Source of the DNA: Bemisia tabaci
Lineage: Eukaryota; Arthropoda; Insecta; Hemiptera; Aleyrodidae
Direction: 5' to 3'
NCBI RefSeq assembly: GCF_918797505.1
Contig: NC_092796.1
Location: 56,946,851 to 57,010,850 of the forward strand
DNA length: 64,000 nucleotides
Part shown: positions 43,516 to 54,937 of the stretch, piece by piece
Numbering within the stretch: the stretch's first letter is position 1
Layout: every line of letters starts with the position of its first letter
The notes under the pieces: model-generated
The model's input: the letters and a program-made list of their open reading frames with translations, nothing else
Database searches by the model: none
Told to the model about the DNA's origin: nothing
Translations under genes and position numbers: made by a program

Positions 43516-46500
43516 AACATCTTCGGCTGTGTTGAAACTCGAGTTTTTCTCCTTCTTTTTTCATTCTAAAAAAAACAAGTGGGAAAGCTCCATTCTATAT
43601 TTCTATATTTTTATTTATATTTCTATATTTCTATCTATTCTATATTCGTATTAGAGAGGCGCTCAGCCGATTTCTATGAAGAAGCATTTTTAAGCTCCCA
43701 GAAGAGGAAGAGCAGTTGAGCACCGTTGAGACGAAAGAACTAGCTCGCCAAAATGTCAACTACCAACTTCGAGAAAACTACACCACCCCTAAAAAATACA
43801 TTATAGAAAATCGATTATCGTCTTTTTAATTTTTGACATCAGAAGCACTAAATAAAGGTATCACAGCTTAATCTATTCTACATATAATAGGCCCCTATTC
43901 GTCATCTTGTTTTTGAGCTGGTGCACTATATGAACGCATCGCCACCAGTATATACTAGAATTCAAGAGGCAGGTTGAAATCAAGAAGCGTTCCCTGTCGG
44001 CTGAGTGCGTAATACAGGTATTTTTTTCCTTAAACTATCGGAGACAATAGTGCCATTGGAGAGAGGTTGCACTTAATTTTCACCCGGCTGACAAAAGAAC
44101 GTAACTGAACATCGAAATGAGTCCTAAAATACATTAAAGTGTATGGAGAAGAGGGTTTATTGCAGAGTGTAGTTACGCCCTTATGTCAGGAAGGCGACGT
44201 ATTGATGAAAGCACCCTACCCAGGTTGTCAACTCCTGATGTCCCTATAAGCTCCTGCAAGGAAGAGATTATGAACTACAATAAGAATGTGATAACTGGCC
44301 TGAAAGCTCCCAGACACGTGTAAGCTCTCGGGTTTAAAGATAAAGTTTTTCCAGCGACTCGAACTGGGTTCGCAAGAAGTTGGCTGTCTCGAAACTCATA
44401 AAAGTGCAGCCCGAAATACCGGCAGCATGTTCCATTCATGAATTCTACGGCCGAAAATGCAGTTTCAATTTTGGTTCGCGTTACCTCTCAAACAACCCGC
44501 AATCCACGCCTTCCTCCGAGAGACTTAATTAAAAATCCCGCCAAGAGTAGGTTTGTTTTCAAAGGCAATGCGCCATAATCGGGGTTGCCGGGTTGGGTTC
44601 ATTCGGGAGGCGGAATTTGGCTCGACCTGGATCTCGTGTAGGAATTTTCCGCGTATCTGGCAAAGAGAGAAGCTCCGAGCGTCGGCAGTAGTCGCATGAC
44701 CCGCACAGACGAGAAAACTTTGATCCGACAAAAGCACAGCCCAACTTTATTCGCAGACGTCGTCGTCTTCAAATAACCCCGAGGTCTCTTGGTTGTCTCA
44801 TCGCTGTTGATTTTTCATTATTCTCCGATATTTCCTCCCCTTATCAGATCACTCACCACACCATGTTTGTTTTCGGATTTCCCAACTTTAAGTTGAGCCA
44901 CAAAATTAAAGTGTATTTCCTCGCGGGGCAAAGCACGAGCTTACCTGAGCTGTCGCCGGAGATAATGGAAATCGTCTCTTGTATTGAGAAAATACTTTTA
45001 GTTGAGCTCAGAATACTCCTCTATTGCAGGAGGCTGCACCCCCTGGGCGCTACGCGGCTCAACTCGTAGAGGTTGTTTTGCGCCGCTTTGTGGGTCCCCG
45101 TGATTTAAGTTTTCAAAATCTGAAAGCCCGGACTCATCTAGCTGAACCACAGTCAAAATTGGCCGGTATATCTTTATATCACGTTGACAAAATATGAAAA
45201 TTCAAAGAGACAGAGAACTTAAATGAAAAACAACTGAGTCTCACAATAACAGGGGCGAGGTTCAGTAAATTTAAGTTTCTATTCAATGTTTATTTTCATT
45301 TTTCGGTTGAAAATGCGCATGTGAATAGGTGCGAACCGTTTTCGTAAAAATACAACGACTTCCAAATTTGTAAAGCGCTCTTTGAAAATATTTTGACTTA
45401 AAAATATTCGAAGTTATCTGCAGATTGGCGATTTGAATGTACAATTAACACTTTGATGGGTCTCAAGACATTAAATTTTTATGTGCGTCCAGAAATTTCG
45501 GCTTTATTAATCGTCACCTTGTCAACACGCTATGTTGTGCATTTGTTAATTGTTATATTCCTGTTTTCAGCAAAAAGACTGAATTCCCTCTTGTTTTTAA
45601 GTCACTCTTTCATGAGCTCAATTAATGAAGGAAGTTCTCTCCAGTGAATTTCTATTACTTTGTGTCTTCGTGCTTTAATTTATCTAATTAATTTCAAAAC
45701 ACTCTGTTCTAACAGTGACTGAGCGTTCCGTAACAGGAGGCTTGATTTTTATTCCTCATTATTTTTATTTTATTTTTATTTTTATTTTTTTTTTTGACAC
45801 AGAAAATACTACTGCCTGACTGCTTTGTTTAATAGCCAGCCCCGCATGTTTTGAAGTTTTTGCCGTGCCAGACAGTGCCGTGCTTTTAAACCAAAACAAA
45901 AAAAGAATTTTGTCACCAAAAAATATAATTAGCACTTCGTTATGAATGATTCAGAAAACATTTTTATGAAGATCAGAGGAAGTACTTTATAAAAATACTA
46001 ATTACAGGCTAGATTCGAGGTGCTTGTGGTGGTCAAATAAAAGATCGTGTATGAATTAAAGAACAAATGAAGCGTGAATGAGTACATGGGGAGGGGAGAG
46101 TGTTAAACAGAGCGGAGTCTTTGCGCTTAATATCCAACAAATGAAAGGAGAAGCTATAAATTGTCCTATTCTATTTTTTATGTCCGAAGTGCAACATTTT
46201 TCTTTTCATTCGCTGAAGCTGTTCCAGTCTATTGAATTTTCATTCTGACATGCTGTTTTATGGCATTTTTAAGAAACCTGGAATTGTAAAGCATGAAAAA
46301 TCAGAGGCAACAGTACGTGAATTGCAAAATTTTCCGTTACGGTCCATTTCAGGGATCTGTGTGTAAGTGGAGAGGGGGGGGGGGGGGCAAGTGGCAATCG
46401 AAACAGAGGATGCCTTGGCTTGGAAGAATCTTGGAAGCGAGTAATTTTAAGAGATCCAATTAGTAAACTGGAAAATAATTTTACATAATATAATAATTGA

Positions 46501-47956
46501 TTTACGCAACCGTCATCGTACTCATTTGATACCGTCATACAGGCTCTTTCGAAAAGGAGTACATGCATAACATATTTATCTGTCGCAGACAGATACATAT
46601 GCGTTTACGCTAATTTTAGACGGAACGGAACCAAAGATAACACTGCAGACGGGAAGGAAAGACACTTTGAACTTTAACTTTTACTAACAAGGTGGAGAAA
46701 TGGTGCTGAGTCCACACCATTTCGCGGGGAAACAAAGCCAAGAAATTAGCCAAGAAATTTTAGTGTTTAATTTTTTAACTTTTACTAACACAGCCGTCAA
46801 AAAGACTTTTGACGAAAATAAAAAATAAGGAGAAATAAAATTCCATAATCAAATACTGAATACCAAACAAGTAAACCGTTGAAAACCCTATGATTCAGAA
46901 AATTTTCTAATATGGGTGTTTGTATTTTTTTACGCAAAGGCGCAAGGCCAAAATAAACAACTTCCCCAATTAAACGATAAATACGCCTGATTTCAAAACG
47001 ACATACGGATTTTATAAAAAAAAATCAAACGAAAGATCGGACTGGCTCTATTAGTAGTAAATATGTATAATCTAAATATCTCAATCGACAGAACAAAAGC
47101 CGGCATCAATAAAATACGCATTGCTGCGTCGTAAGCCAAAACGGAAATTTTACAATAATGTAATATACGACCAACTCATAATGGTAGTTGGCAAACTATT
47201 AAGGAAAGAGAGCCCGCCATCAATGAAAAATGAGGCAAAGAATAAAGTTCCGAGGAACGTGTTCGAAATAATATATTGGAAGGCCATTTTTGAAAGGAGA
47301 TGAGGGAAAGCAACATAATCCTACTCGTCTAGTTTCCTGCGGTTTTTTTTTCCTATTTGAGGCCCAAATCATGAAAATGACATGAAAGGGGTTTTAAGAA
47401 GCTAACGTTGCATATCTAACTCTCTCTTCATTTATCTCCTTCAAAATAATCCTGCTTCATCTATAATTTGAGAACAACTTTGGAAGAGATACTTGGAAGT
47501 TTTTATGCTAAAGGAACTATGTCACATGCAATCCTTACGCACATAGATCCTTTTAGCATAAATACGTCCACTTATGCGTGTGATTAAGACTACGGTTTAA
47601 TTCTATGTTTGCTCGCTCGTTATATGTAGCATTTGAAACGGTTTACCCGAATCCTACCCACCTTTTGAAGTTGTCGCAGAACTAGCTACTCCCAGATCAA
47701 AGGAAACGACTTTTGAGATCTCCCAAAATTTTGAAGGGACTACTGAAAGAAAAGGCAAAAACCCCAGGACTTGGAGAGACGGTGCGGGACCTTTGAATCA
47801 TCCTTTACGTGCAATAGAGCCCCTCTTAGGCATACTACGAATGTGAATTAGTCGGTTTTTTTATAAGACTTTTAGTAAAGACCCTTTTGCTCTGAGCTAT
47901 TGATGTGTCTGCTAGCTTCCTTCAAAATGTCTTTTTTCTTCTTCTTCTTTTCCTTC
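43516..47956. other. Long gene-free intronic stretch
   Basis: AT-rich T/A microsatellite-like tracts at 43590-43645 (CTATATTT) and 45755-45796 (TTTTTATTTTA). A G14 run at 46374-46387. A family S half copy at 46690-46760 and a family F half copy (TACGCACATAGATCC..AAATACGTCCA) at about 47536-47571. No exon is recognised. Confidence 0.45.
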
Positions 47957-49202
47957 CAGGCTCGGACTGGCCATAAGGCCAATCTGCCATTGGAAGATAC
48001 GCCCCCTTGGCGCGCCGAAAACGCGCCCCTCTGACAGATAGCAAAATAAGAAGAGAAAAAAAATTATGTTCGAGAATATGTGCGAAAAATTTCTTAAATG
48101 AACCGAAGAAGAAAGAGATAGGAGTAAAAAAAAGGTGCTTTTACGCATGACAGTGGTGAACAGAGGTCCAAGAACAACTTTTTGAAGCGAAAACAGTTTT
48201 CTGTGAAATGTTCACCTTATTCTGTTGACATACAGGCGCTTTATCATCCCTTTGTGTAACTCCCTTAGAAGCGATGATTGGTTCGATTTTCAGACATACG
48301 CACCCTTTATACCTCTCTTGAGAGACCTATAGACATATTTCTATGAATATTGATTTGGACAAACCATAGCATATCTCGGACAAACTTAACCTTCATTTAT
48401 CTCGAAATTCAAAAATAAGAGACGTCTAAAGTGTAAACGCGATACATCTATTCGCGCAAGATGGATGTCCACATTGCATATGAAAAATATAAGACGCGAT
48501 GGCGTGAGTTGTGTGCTCGCAAAGCTCTGCTATATGCTACTAGTTCACAGCACCATTACGAATCAGACAAACGCAAACAAACACAATATGGAAATAGAGG
48601 GAGGGAAAGGATGCGCGTTTACGACGGCGCAGAGATACAACTATTCGTACTCGATGGACGTGCGTGCTGCATCTGAAAAATTGAAGGCGCGGTGACGCGA
48701 AGCGTGAGCTCTCAATGCCCTGCTATATGTTGTCAATGAGGTGTTACTCAGATTTGGGAGAAAAGTTAAAAAAGAGGCCCGAATACGTCTTTACTGTCTT
48801 CGGCTGTGTTGATACTCGTCCTTTCTTCTTTTTTCAGTTTCTTGTCTGATTCTTTTTTAGGATGGATTTGCAGACCCACGTCTTAGGCTCCTGTAAACCG
48901 CAGCACTGGCTCGTATCTTATGGAAATAATGGTGCTTGGATACGTCCTAGTGGCTTTAATTGTTTATGTTTTCTTTAATTTCAGAAGTCTGTCGGTTACT
49001 TCAATACGTTCAATTTTGCAAGTTTAACTCCTTGCGATTACTTAATAATATTTGAACCTGAAAATAGCGTAAACATGTGCTGCTTTGCCAAACTTTTCTC
49101 AACCCCTCTCTTCGTAGGAGATACCCCACCAGGAAATATCACATTACGCCCCTTTAACCGGCCAAGGGTCTGCGCCCTCAGATGCGAGCCAGTCCGACCC
49201 TG
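47957..49202. mobile_element. Non-autonomous hAT-like element, 1.25 kb, exact 8-bp TSD
   Basis: The ends CAGGCTCGGACTGGC and GCCAGTCCGACCCTG are inverted repeats. TTTCCTTC flanks both sides (47949-47956 and 49203-49210) as a perfect 8-bp duplication. Subterminal CTTGGCGCG/GGCCAAGG segments also correspond. No transposase frame is present. A diverged family Q copy (48430-48760) lies inside. Confidence 0.85.
48430..48760. repeat. Diverged family Q copy inside the hAT-like element
   Basis: GATACATCTATTCGCGCAAG..GATGGATGTCCACATTGC and ACGACGGCGCAGAGATACAA..CTATTCGTACTCGATGGACG show two Q-like arms, here in the same orientation and about 200 bp apart. Each is followed by a GCGATGGCGTGAG-like block and CTGCTATATG. 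Confidence 0.6.
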
Positions 49203-49737
49203 TTTCCTTCTTTTTTCTTCTTCTTTTTTTTACTCAATGCTAGTCATTTTCCACTGTTATACTGCACCGCGGCACAGTCTCAAATTTTCATCATTTTTTC
49301 ATCAAAAATATAATTATCCCATATCAAATCATCACATCCCTATTTAAGTAATAGTAACATGAAAAGGCGAATTATTTCAGAGGATTTGCCAACAATGCGT
49401 CGACCTGTCACCACGAAAGAATGTCTTTTGCACTTCGTAATGGCGTGAGGAATTTCACGAATTTCACGAGCATTCACGGCAAAATCGTTGAACTAGACGC
49501 TTTATCGTCATTTCAATCTAGAGGAGCGAAATATTTCCCAATCGTTGGCTGTTCGAAACGTCTCTAGCTTTATTTCCTCGTTGTTCCCTTGTCTCTCAGA
49601 ACCGGGGGTATTAATTTGACCGGCGATCCATTTCTGCATCAACTACATCATTTCCATCGTTCTTCCGGGTCTGTCGCCCGCATCGAGATAATCGTCACTC
49701 CCCTGAAGTAAGGGCGTATCTCTTTTTCCATGTGAGC
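49203..49737. other. Gene-free intronic stretch
   Basis: No recognised feature apart from the flanking duplication TTTCCTTC at its left edge. Confidence 0.35.
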
Positions 49738-49902
49738 CAGTGGCGTGGCGTGAATTGCGATTTATCGATTGTTATGCCATTTAAACCCATGGAAAAGGAT
49801 CGATAAACAGGGTGTTCGCAGCGAACGCCTTAATAATCGATTCTTTACCATAGGTTTAAATGCCATAACAATCGATATATCGCAATTCACGCCACGCCAC
49901 TG
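49738..49902. mobile_element. Family H hAT-like MITE, copy 2
   Basis: CAGTGGCGTGGCGTGAATTG..CGATTTATCGATTGTTATG is the inverse of CATAACAATCGATATATCGC..AATTCACGCCACGCCACTG. The arms are about 50 bp. The flanking ATGTGAGC (49730-49737) and ATATGAGC (49903-49910) agree at 7 of 8 bases. Confidence 0.85.
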
Positions 49903-51008
49903 ATATGAGCCCCGGAAAGCAAAGAGTCCTGCGGAAAACAAGGCTCATGTGAAAATCGAGAAACACCTTTACGTCAACGAAGCGACGAAATGAGTTTTAG
50001 CCAGGCTGGAATTAATGTTGTCTGGTGCAATACCTACCGTCTCATAAAAATGCAAGAGTCGAGAATTGTCTCCTTTCGACTTATTTTACAGTACCTAAGT
50101 TAAAACCAAAGATCAATATTAAATTTATTGGTTAACAAGATGAATGAAAAACATAATTTTTGTATGATTACGACTTCCGTGAAAATGTAAAAAATCTCGA
50201 GCAAAATACAAACTTCATCCGATGATTCCGGTTTCATTCCCCGTGCGGATGAGATAAAAGTCGTCTAACTTGTAGGAAATGAAGGAAAAAGCATCTGCTG
50301 CTGAAAGGATAAACCACTGCCTCCGCGGGTAAGAGACGAGTAGATGAAATGATCCGCTTGAGAAGTTACGGAGACTTCGAAGAGGCTGAATATAAAACGC
50401 AGGAAAGATTCATACTTCGGAAAGTGAACAGCAAGGAGGAGACCAGAGAATGTCACATTTTCTCAACTTGGAGCAAACGCAATATTTTTTTTTATTTAAA
50501 TGTGATGTAACGAGAGAGCGAACGACTAAACGGATTTGCTTCTATTTAAGCTTTGGCGTATTATTTCCTTAGCGAGCATTAAAATGAAAAATAAAGTTTC
50601 TCTCGAGTTCGAAAACTCCGAAGGACCAGCCTTTGTAAGATATCTATCAAATCGAATAATAAAAAGTTATAGATTGCTCGAGACGCTCTTTATTATTGAC
50701 ACCGATTGTGTATAGTAATGCATGGGTGTATTTTGCACTATTCATTCTCACCTGATTTATTTTCATGCGACAGGCTTCCTCGTGAAATACTTTTTCGCTC
50801 AATTTCTTCCAAAATTTCAAATAATTTCTTCAACGGACCGATCTCGATCGATAAGGACCGTTTTGGGGCCCACCTTGTATTTCCTAAACTGCACGATTTT
50901 TCACTGATTGAATGTCCAATTTTTATGGATAACGTCGTGCTGTGGTTATTTTTTGTCTCTTTTCGGGTTCAAAACTGGCCTAAATATGTATCCAAAGCCA
51001 TATTATAT
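49903..51008. other. Gene-free intronic stretch
   Basis: A 102-codon frame at 50706-51014 has no recognised domain. Nothing else. Confidence 0.35.
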
Positions 51009-51169
51009 TGGTAAAAAGATTGAAAGAATAATAGAGCTAGCTACAAGCCAAAAATAAATTAAACAAATAATATTTCAAACTACATAGAGATGAGAGATGT
51101 AGTTTGAAATATTATTTGCTTAATTTATTTTTGGCTTGTAGCTCTATTATTCTTTCAATCTTTTTACCA
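51009..51169. mobile_element. Family K foldback, copy 2, near-perfect hairpin
   Basis: TGGTAAAAAGATTGAAAGAA..TAATAGAGCTA..GCTACAAGCCAAAAATAAAT on the left is mirrored by ATTTATTTTTGGCTTGTAGC..TCTATTATTCTTTCAATCTT..TTTACCA. The arms are about 75 bp, the loop about 12 bp, with very few mismatches. Confidence 0.85.
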
Positions 51170-52615
51170 GGATCTATGAAAGCTAGCCAAATTGGCATAA
51201 GAGGGCATATATATTTTGGTAAAAAATGCGGGTTTAACGGGTATGTGGTCAAATTAATGAAGAAAAGTCCACATTTTTTGCTAAAAAAGGGCCTCGAACC
51301 CATGCTTAGGCCAGTATTACACCAGAAAGAGGTCGAAAATGAGCAAACCATGATGCGTTCCGGAAAATATAGACCTTCAATGAGTAAAAAAATTGCACAG
51401 TTGAAGAAATAATGCGGGGCGAGCCTAAATAAGATCCTTATCGATGCCCCTCCTTCTTTGACAATTTGATTCATCAGACCCTCAAGCTTTTTCTCAAAAC
51501 AAACAACAATGATTAACTTACCTCTTCTCAAAATTAAAAATTAGTCATGCACAATATCGCAAACACGCTCTCCTAGTCTCACGCAGACACGAGACCTGAT
51601 ATTAATAACAAATCAATTTCATTGCTCCTCCTGGTTCTGATGCCACGAAAATATTCATCCAAATCGGATTCTGAAGTGCATTTTTTCTGTTAAAAAGTGT
51701 AGCAGGGCTCTTACCGCTGCATTCCGCAGTCATATCACGTGTAAATCGGATGAACCACCATATCATCCCAATCACTCCCCATAATGGAAAGTGTAATCGT
51801 ATTTACGAGGCCCTAGCGCTTGCCTGCATTTACCGAACGATCATACAATTTCATGTTTTACTCGCAGTTTCCGACTTCCGAGTAAGTAGAGTTTGAACGA
51901 GGTTGTGCTGGAAAAAAGTGCATCCAATGCATATTTAAGTAACGGATAGGCAATCAGTCGCACAAGCTACACTTTTAGTACGGAAAAAGATCAGGCTTCA
52001 CCTTCCCTTCATTACAGCCGCTTTGTGCGCCTAACCACCAGGTAGTGATAACATTTTTGTTATTAACATGCGAGGCACATTAATCAAGAGTACGTGATCT
52101 TGATAGACTTCAGTTTTTCTTGATCCACACAAACTGCCTACAGGAAACACATTCCCCATGATGGACAAGGTGCAAATCACTCAAAGGAAAAATGTCAACA
52201 AAAACATCAATCCTTTAACAGCTATAAAATGCGCAGTATACGTAGTTACATGGATTCAAATTTTCTTATTTTATTTCCGTCTGTTTTTTTTTACATTATG
52301 TAAGAATAACAAGGTAAAAAGAAAAAGACGATTAAGATAAAACCATAATCTTTATTTTCCAAGGTGTTAATGACCTACGTTCTGTTAAAGCACCTGTAAA
52401 TAAACGGTATTAATCAACCAATTCCAAAAACATTATCCGTCATTTGACATTGACTGAGTGGTGATTAAAATGTGTCAAAATGATTGAAATTGCATTATTC
52501 TTACGTATAAGCTTAAACTTCCTTTTTGAATTATGAACGAATGGCGCTTACTCTACACATCCTGTAAGTACATTCCGTGTCTCCGTGTGATATTTCGTCA
52601 TCAAATGCTCTGACT
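51170..52615. other. Gene-free intronic stretch
   Basis: Overlapping sense and antisense frames (102 and 139 codons) at 51104-51531 partly read the family K arm and have no recognisable domain. Remaining sequence is featureless. Confidence 0.4.
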
Positions 52616-52876
52616 TATAGACGGTGCGAAACTATCAAACCACGTATTTCGGTTTGCGGCGTTGTAGACTTCCTGTCAAACTTTATTTTTTAAATGGAAA
52701 ACTACTCGACGGCAATATTTGAAAACTTCCATGTTTTTCCTCTTTACGCGAAGAAAACTCTGTAAAAATTTTAAGAACTGATATCGATCTATGCTCCTTC
52801 ACAAAACTAACATGGGAGCGGAAATTTTTAAACACCGCAAACGAGATACGTGGTCTGATGGTTTCACCGTCGTTAT
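52616..52876. mobile_element. Family B MITE, copy 6, just upstream of the nAChR exon
   Basis: AGACGGTGCGAAACTATCAA..ACCACGTATTTCGG pairs with CGAGATACGTGGTCTGATGG..TTTCACCGTCGTTAT. It ends about 75 bp before the splice acceptor at 52950-52951. Confidence 0.85.
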
Positions 52877-52951
52877 GTTGATTTTTATATGCTTATTCTT
52901 TAAAATATAATAATGAATAAATCAATAAATATGTTCATCTTTATCTTTCAG

Positions 52952-53091
52952 ACTGCGTATGCAATCCAGACGCAAAACGTTTGTACGATGATCTGCTCTC
53001 CAACTACAACAAACTCGTCCGTCCAGTTGTCAATGTCACAGACGCTCTCACAGTCAAGATTAAGCTGAAACTTTCCCAACTTATCGATGTC
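52952..53091 (+). CDS. nAChRalpha: Nicotinic acetylcholine receptor alpha subunit, N-terminal extracellular exon (partial CDS)
   Basis: The subunit is part of a pentameric ligand-gated cation channel in the neuronal membrane, the target of acetylcholine and of neonicotinoids. The exon follows TTTATCTTTCAG and ends before GTGAGT. It is 140 bp, entering in phase 1 and leaving in phase 0. Its translation is (D)[15 protein letters not shown] followed by [20 protein letters not shown] and [29 protein letters not shown] is the hallmark N-terminal helix of insect nAChR alpha subunits. NVT is a potential N-glycosylation site, and LSQLIDV precedes the short exon that begins NLKNQ in relatives. Loop residues, the Cys-loop and the membrane segments lie downstream, beyond the window. 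The wording [16 protein letters not shown] resembles what I recall of the alpha2/3/4 group; the exact subunit is unresolved. Confidence 0.95.
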
Positions 53092-53623
53092 GTGAGTACT
53101 TTTATCAAAGATCTTTTTTGCCTTGAAAAATTCTTAGAATTGCCTTTTTCTCTGTATTTCCTCATCAGATCAATCAAGTCGTATCTACAAAATCTCACGT
53201 TTTATCAAGTCGTCAATTGTCAAGTTGTCAAGTGTCAGTTATTTCTTGTCAGTTGCAAACATGATTAAGGTTTTCCATTTCGTAAATATTTGATTGCTTT
53301 GATCGAATTGTTAATGCCACCGTTTGACGCGTGATAAGTTATTTAATAGTTCTGGGAAAATGTGACATTCCTCTATGTGTGTCAAACGGAGAAGATTTGA
53401 TTTTAAGAAACCTCGTATAATAATTTTAACAGTATCTAAAGAGCTTGTTCCGATTGAATGAGAGGCGCTTTTTCTCATGAGTGTTCAAAAAGCGGAGGAT
53501 TCTTCACTTCAGTTGATGATACATTTTTTGACTCAGGTGTGTGCGGTGAAGTATCATACTGAAGGCGTTTTCGACTGGTGACAACAGTTAGACGTATAGT
53601 TCACAACCACGCGTGCATCGTAT
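53092..53623. other. Start of the next nAChR intron
   Basis: Begins with the GTGAGT donor. AT-rich, with iterated AAGTCGTCAATTGTCAAGTT at about 53207-53240. No exon. Confidence 0.4.
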
Positions 53624-54331
53624 CAGGGCCGGATTCACCTACCTACTTGCCGCCCATGGGCCGCCTGTATTTTTCCGCCCCCTTCTCATTCGTTTTGAAA
53701 CATCAATAAAAACCATCGAGTGAACGTGCCGGAGGGGTAGGGGTGCATAAGACGCGTTCATTCGTGATGGACAAATTTTTTGCGAAAGCTCTATGTCAAC
53801 ACTACCAGCGAAATTTCATGGAACTTTGCGCGAAAGTTAAGTTCCGTAAACCTGTCTCTGTGTCGACAAGGTCCCCCATTTGTAAGAAATGAACAAAAAA
53901 ATTATGAAAGAACAAACATAAATGTGGTCAAATAATTTTAACTTCCGCCGCCGTGCCGCGCCGCGCCGCGCTGAACGCACTGCTGTGTTTTGTGCAATGC
54001 GTGAAGTGTTTCTACAGTCTTGTAGGCGCTATGCGTTTCACGTCGACCGCTGGTGACCGCACTGTTTTTGACGCAATGCGTGAAGTATTCCTACAGTCTT
54101 GTAGGCGCTTTGCGTTTCACGTCGAGCGGTGCTGAACGCACAGTGTTTGACGCAACGCGAAATTACTGTACTCTCAGGAAATGAGAGATTTTGTCGCCTT
54201 TTCTCGTTTGTATTTTTTTCTGAATCCGATTTGCTTTATACCCTCACTTCAAAAAATCGCACAATTTGCCGCCCCCTAAATTTGCCGCCATGGGCCGCGG
54301 CCCATGTTGCCACCCCCTTAATCCGGCCCTG
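53624..54331. mobile_element. Non-autonomous hAT-like element with exact 8-bp TSD, carrying a tandem repeat
   Basis: The ends CAGGGCCGGATTCACCTACC and CCCTTAATCCGGCCCTG are inverted repeats. CATCGTAT flanks both sides (53616-53623 and 54332-54339). Subterminal TTGCCGCCCATGGGCCGC and GCCATGGGCCGCGGCCCATG correspond. It is 708 bp, with no transposase. Confidence 0.9.
53970..54160 (+). repeat. 79-bp direct tandem repeat of the GCAATGCGTGAAG module
   Basis: GCAATGCGTGAAGT..TTCTACAGTCTTGTAGGCGC begins at 53994 and again at 54073. A third start, GCAACGCG at 54152, gives a regular 79-bp spacing. Each unit continues with TGCGTTTCACGTCGA. The module is the same as the arm of the family E palindrome. 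Confidence 0.85.
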
Positions 54332-54422
54332 CATCGTATAAGGATTTCATAAACCCGCATCCATCCCGTCATTTCTTTGAAGACGAGTCAGATATCCACC
54401 AAGATACAATACATAAGGACGC

Positions 54423-54540
54423 GCGTATTTCTGCCAAACGGAACTATGCGCATTAAGACATGAGCCCTGAGATCCATAAGAATGTGTGCATGGCAGGGCT
54501 CACGTCATATGCACATTGTTCCGTTTGGCAGAAATACATC
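54423..54540. mobile_element. Family F foldback, copy 3
   Basis: CGTATTTCTGCCAAACGGAA..CTATGCGCATTAAGACATGA pairs with TCACGTCATATGCACATTGT..TCCGTTTGGCAGAAATAC. About 118 bp. Confidence 0.85.
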
Positions 54541-54698
54541 CATTTGTTGTAAATAATGTTTACAGTTTTCATAGAGGTTTTGCCGATTAATTGTGCACAA
54601 TATACTTCATGATTGGCCGAAAAGCGGAGGATTCTGAACAGGAATTTATGATACAAATATTTTAACTCTGGTGTGAATAGTGAAGTGACCCAGTGTTC

Positions 54699-54937
54699 TG
54701 CCGTGCTAAGAAAACACGCCGTATGTGCATTCTAATGCTGCCAAAGTGCCTCTCAGAAAATATTCATTTTTGAATATTTGTCCTTGAAACTTTCAGATGT
54801 TTTCGATTAAAGTGCGAACAAAATTCTCCGAAAAATCAAAGAAAAAATACTTACGAATTTTCTCGAAAATGTGCGTTTTGTCAAAGAAAATTTGGCAACG
54901 TCTGAAGGTTCCTACAGCGTTTTTCCTCAGCACGGCA
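54699..54937. mobile_element. Family A MITE, copy 9
   Basis: TGCCGTGCTAAGAAAACACG and CAGCGTTTTTCCTCAGCACG..GCA are the ends. TTTGGCAACGTCTGAAGGTT is a typical subterminal block. 239 bp. GTGTT occurs on both flanks. Confidence 0.85.

Noticed and set aside
51287..51312. CCTCGAACCC, similar to a tRNA T-loop complement
   Set aside because: No A box, anticodon stem or acceptor stem around it.
51104..51531. Overlapping sense (102 aa) and antisense (139 aa) frames
   Set aside because: Both begin or end in the family K arm and neither shows recognisable motifs or splice-bounded conservation.
9669..54545. Recurring peptide MHIVPFDRNTS at several loci
   Set aside because: It is the translation of family F hairpin arms at 9675, 40176 and 54423, so it reflects a repeat and not a gene family.
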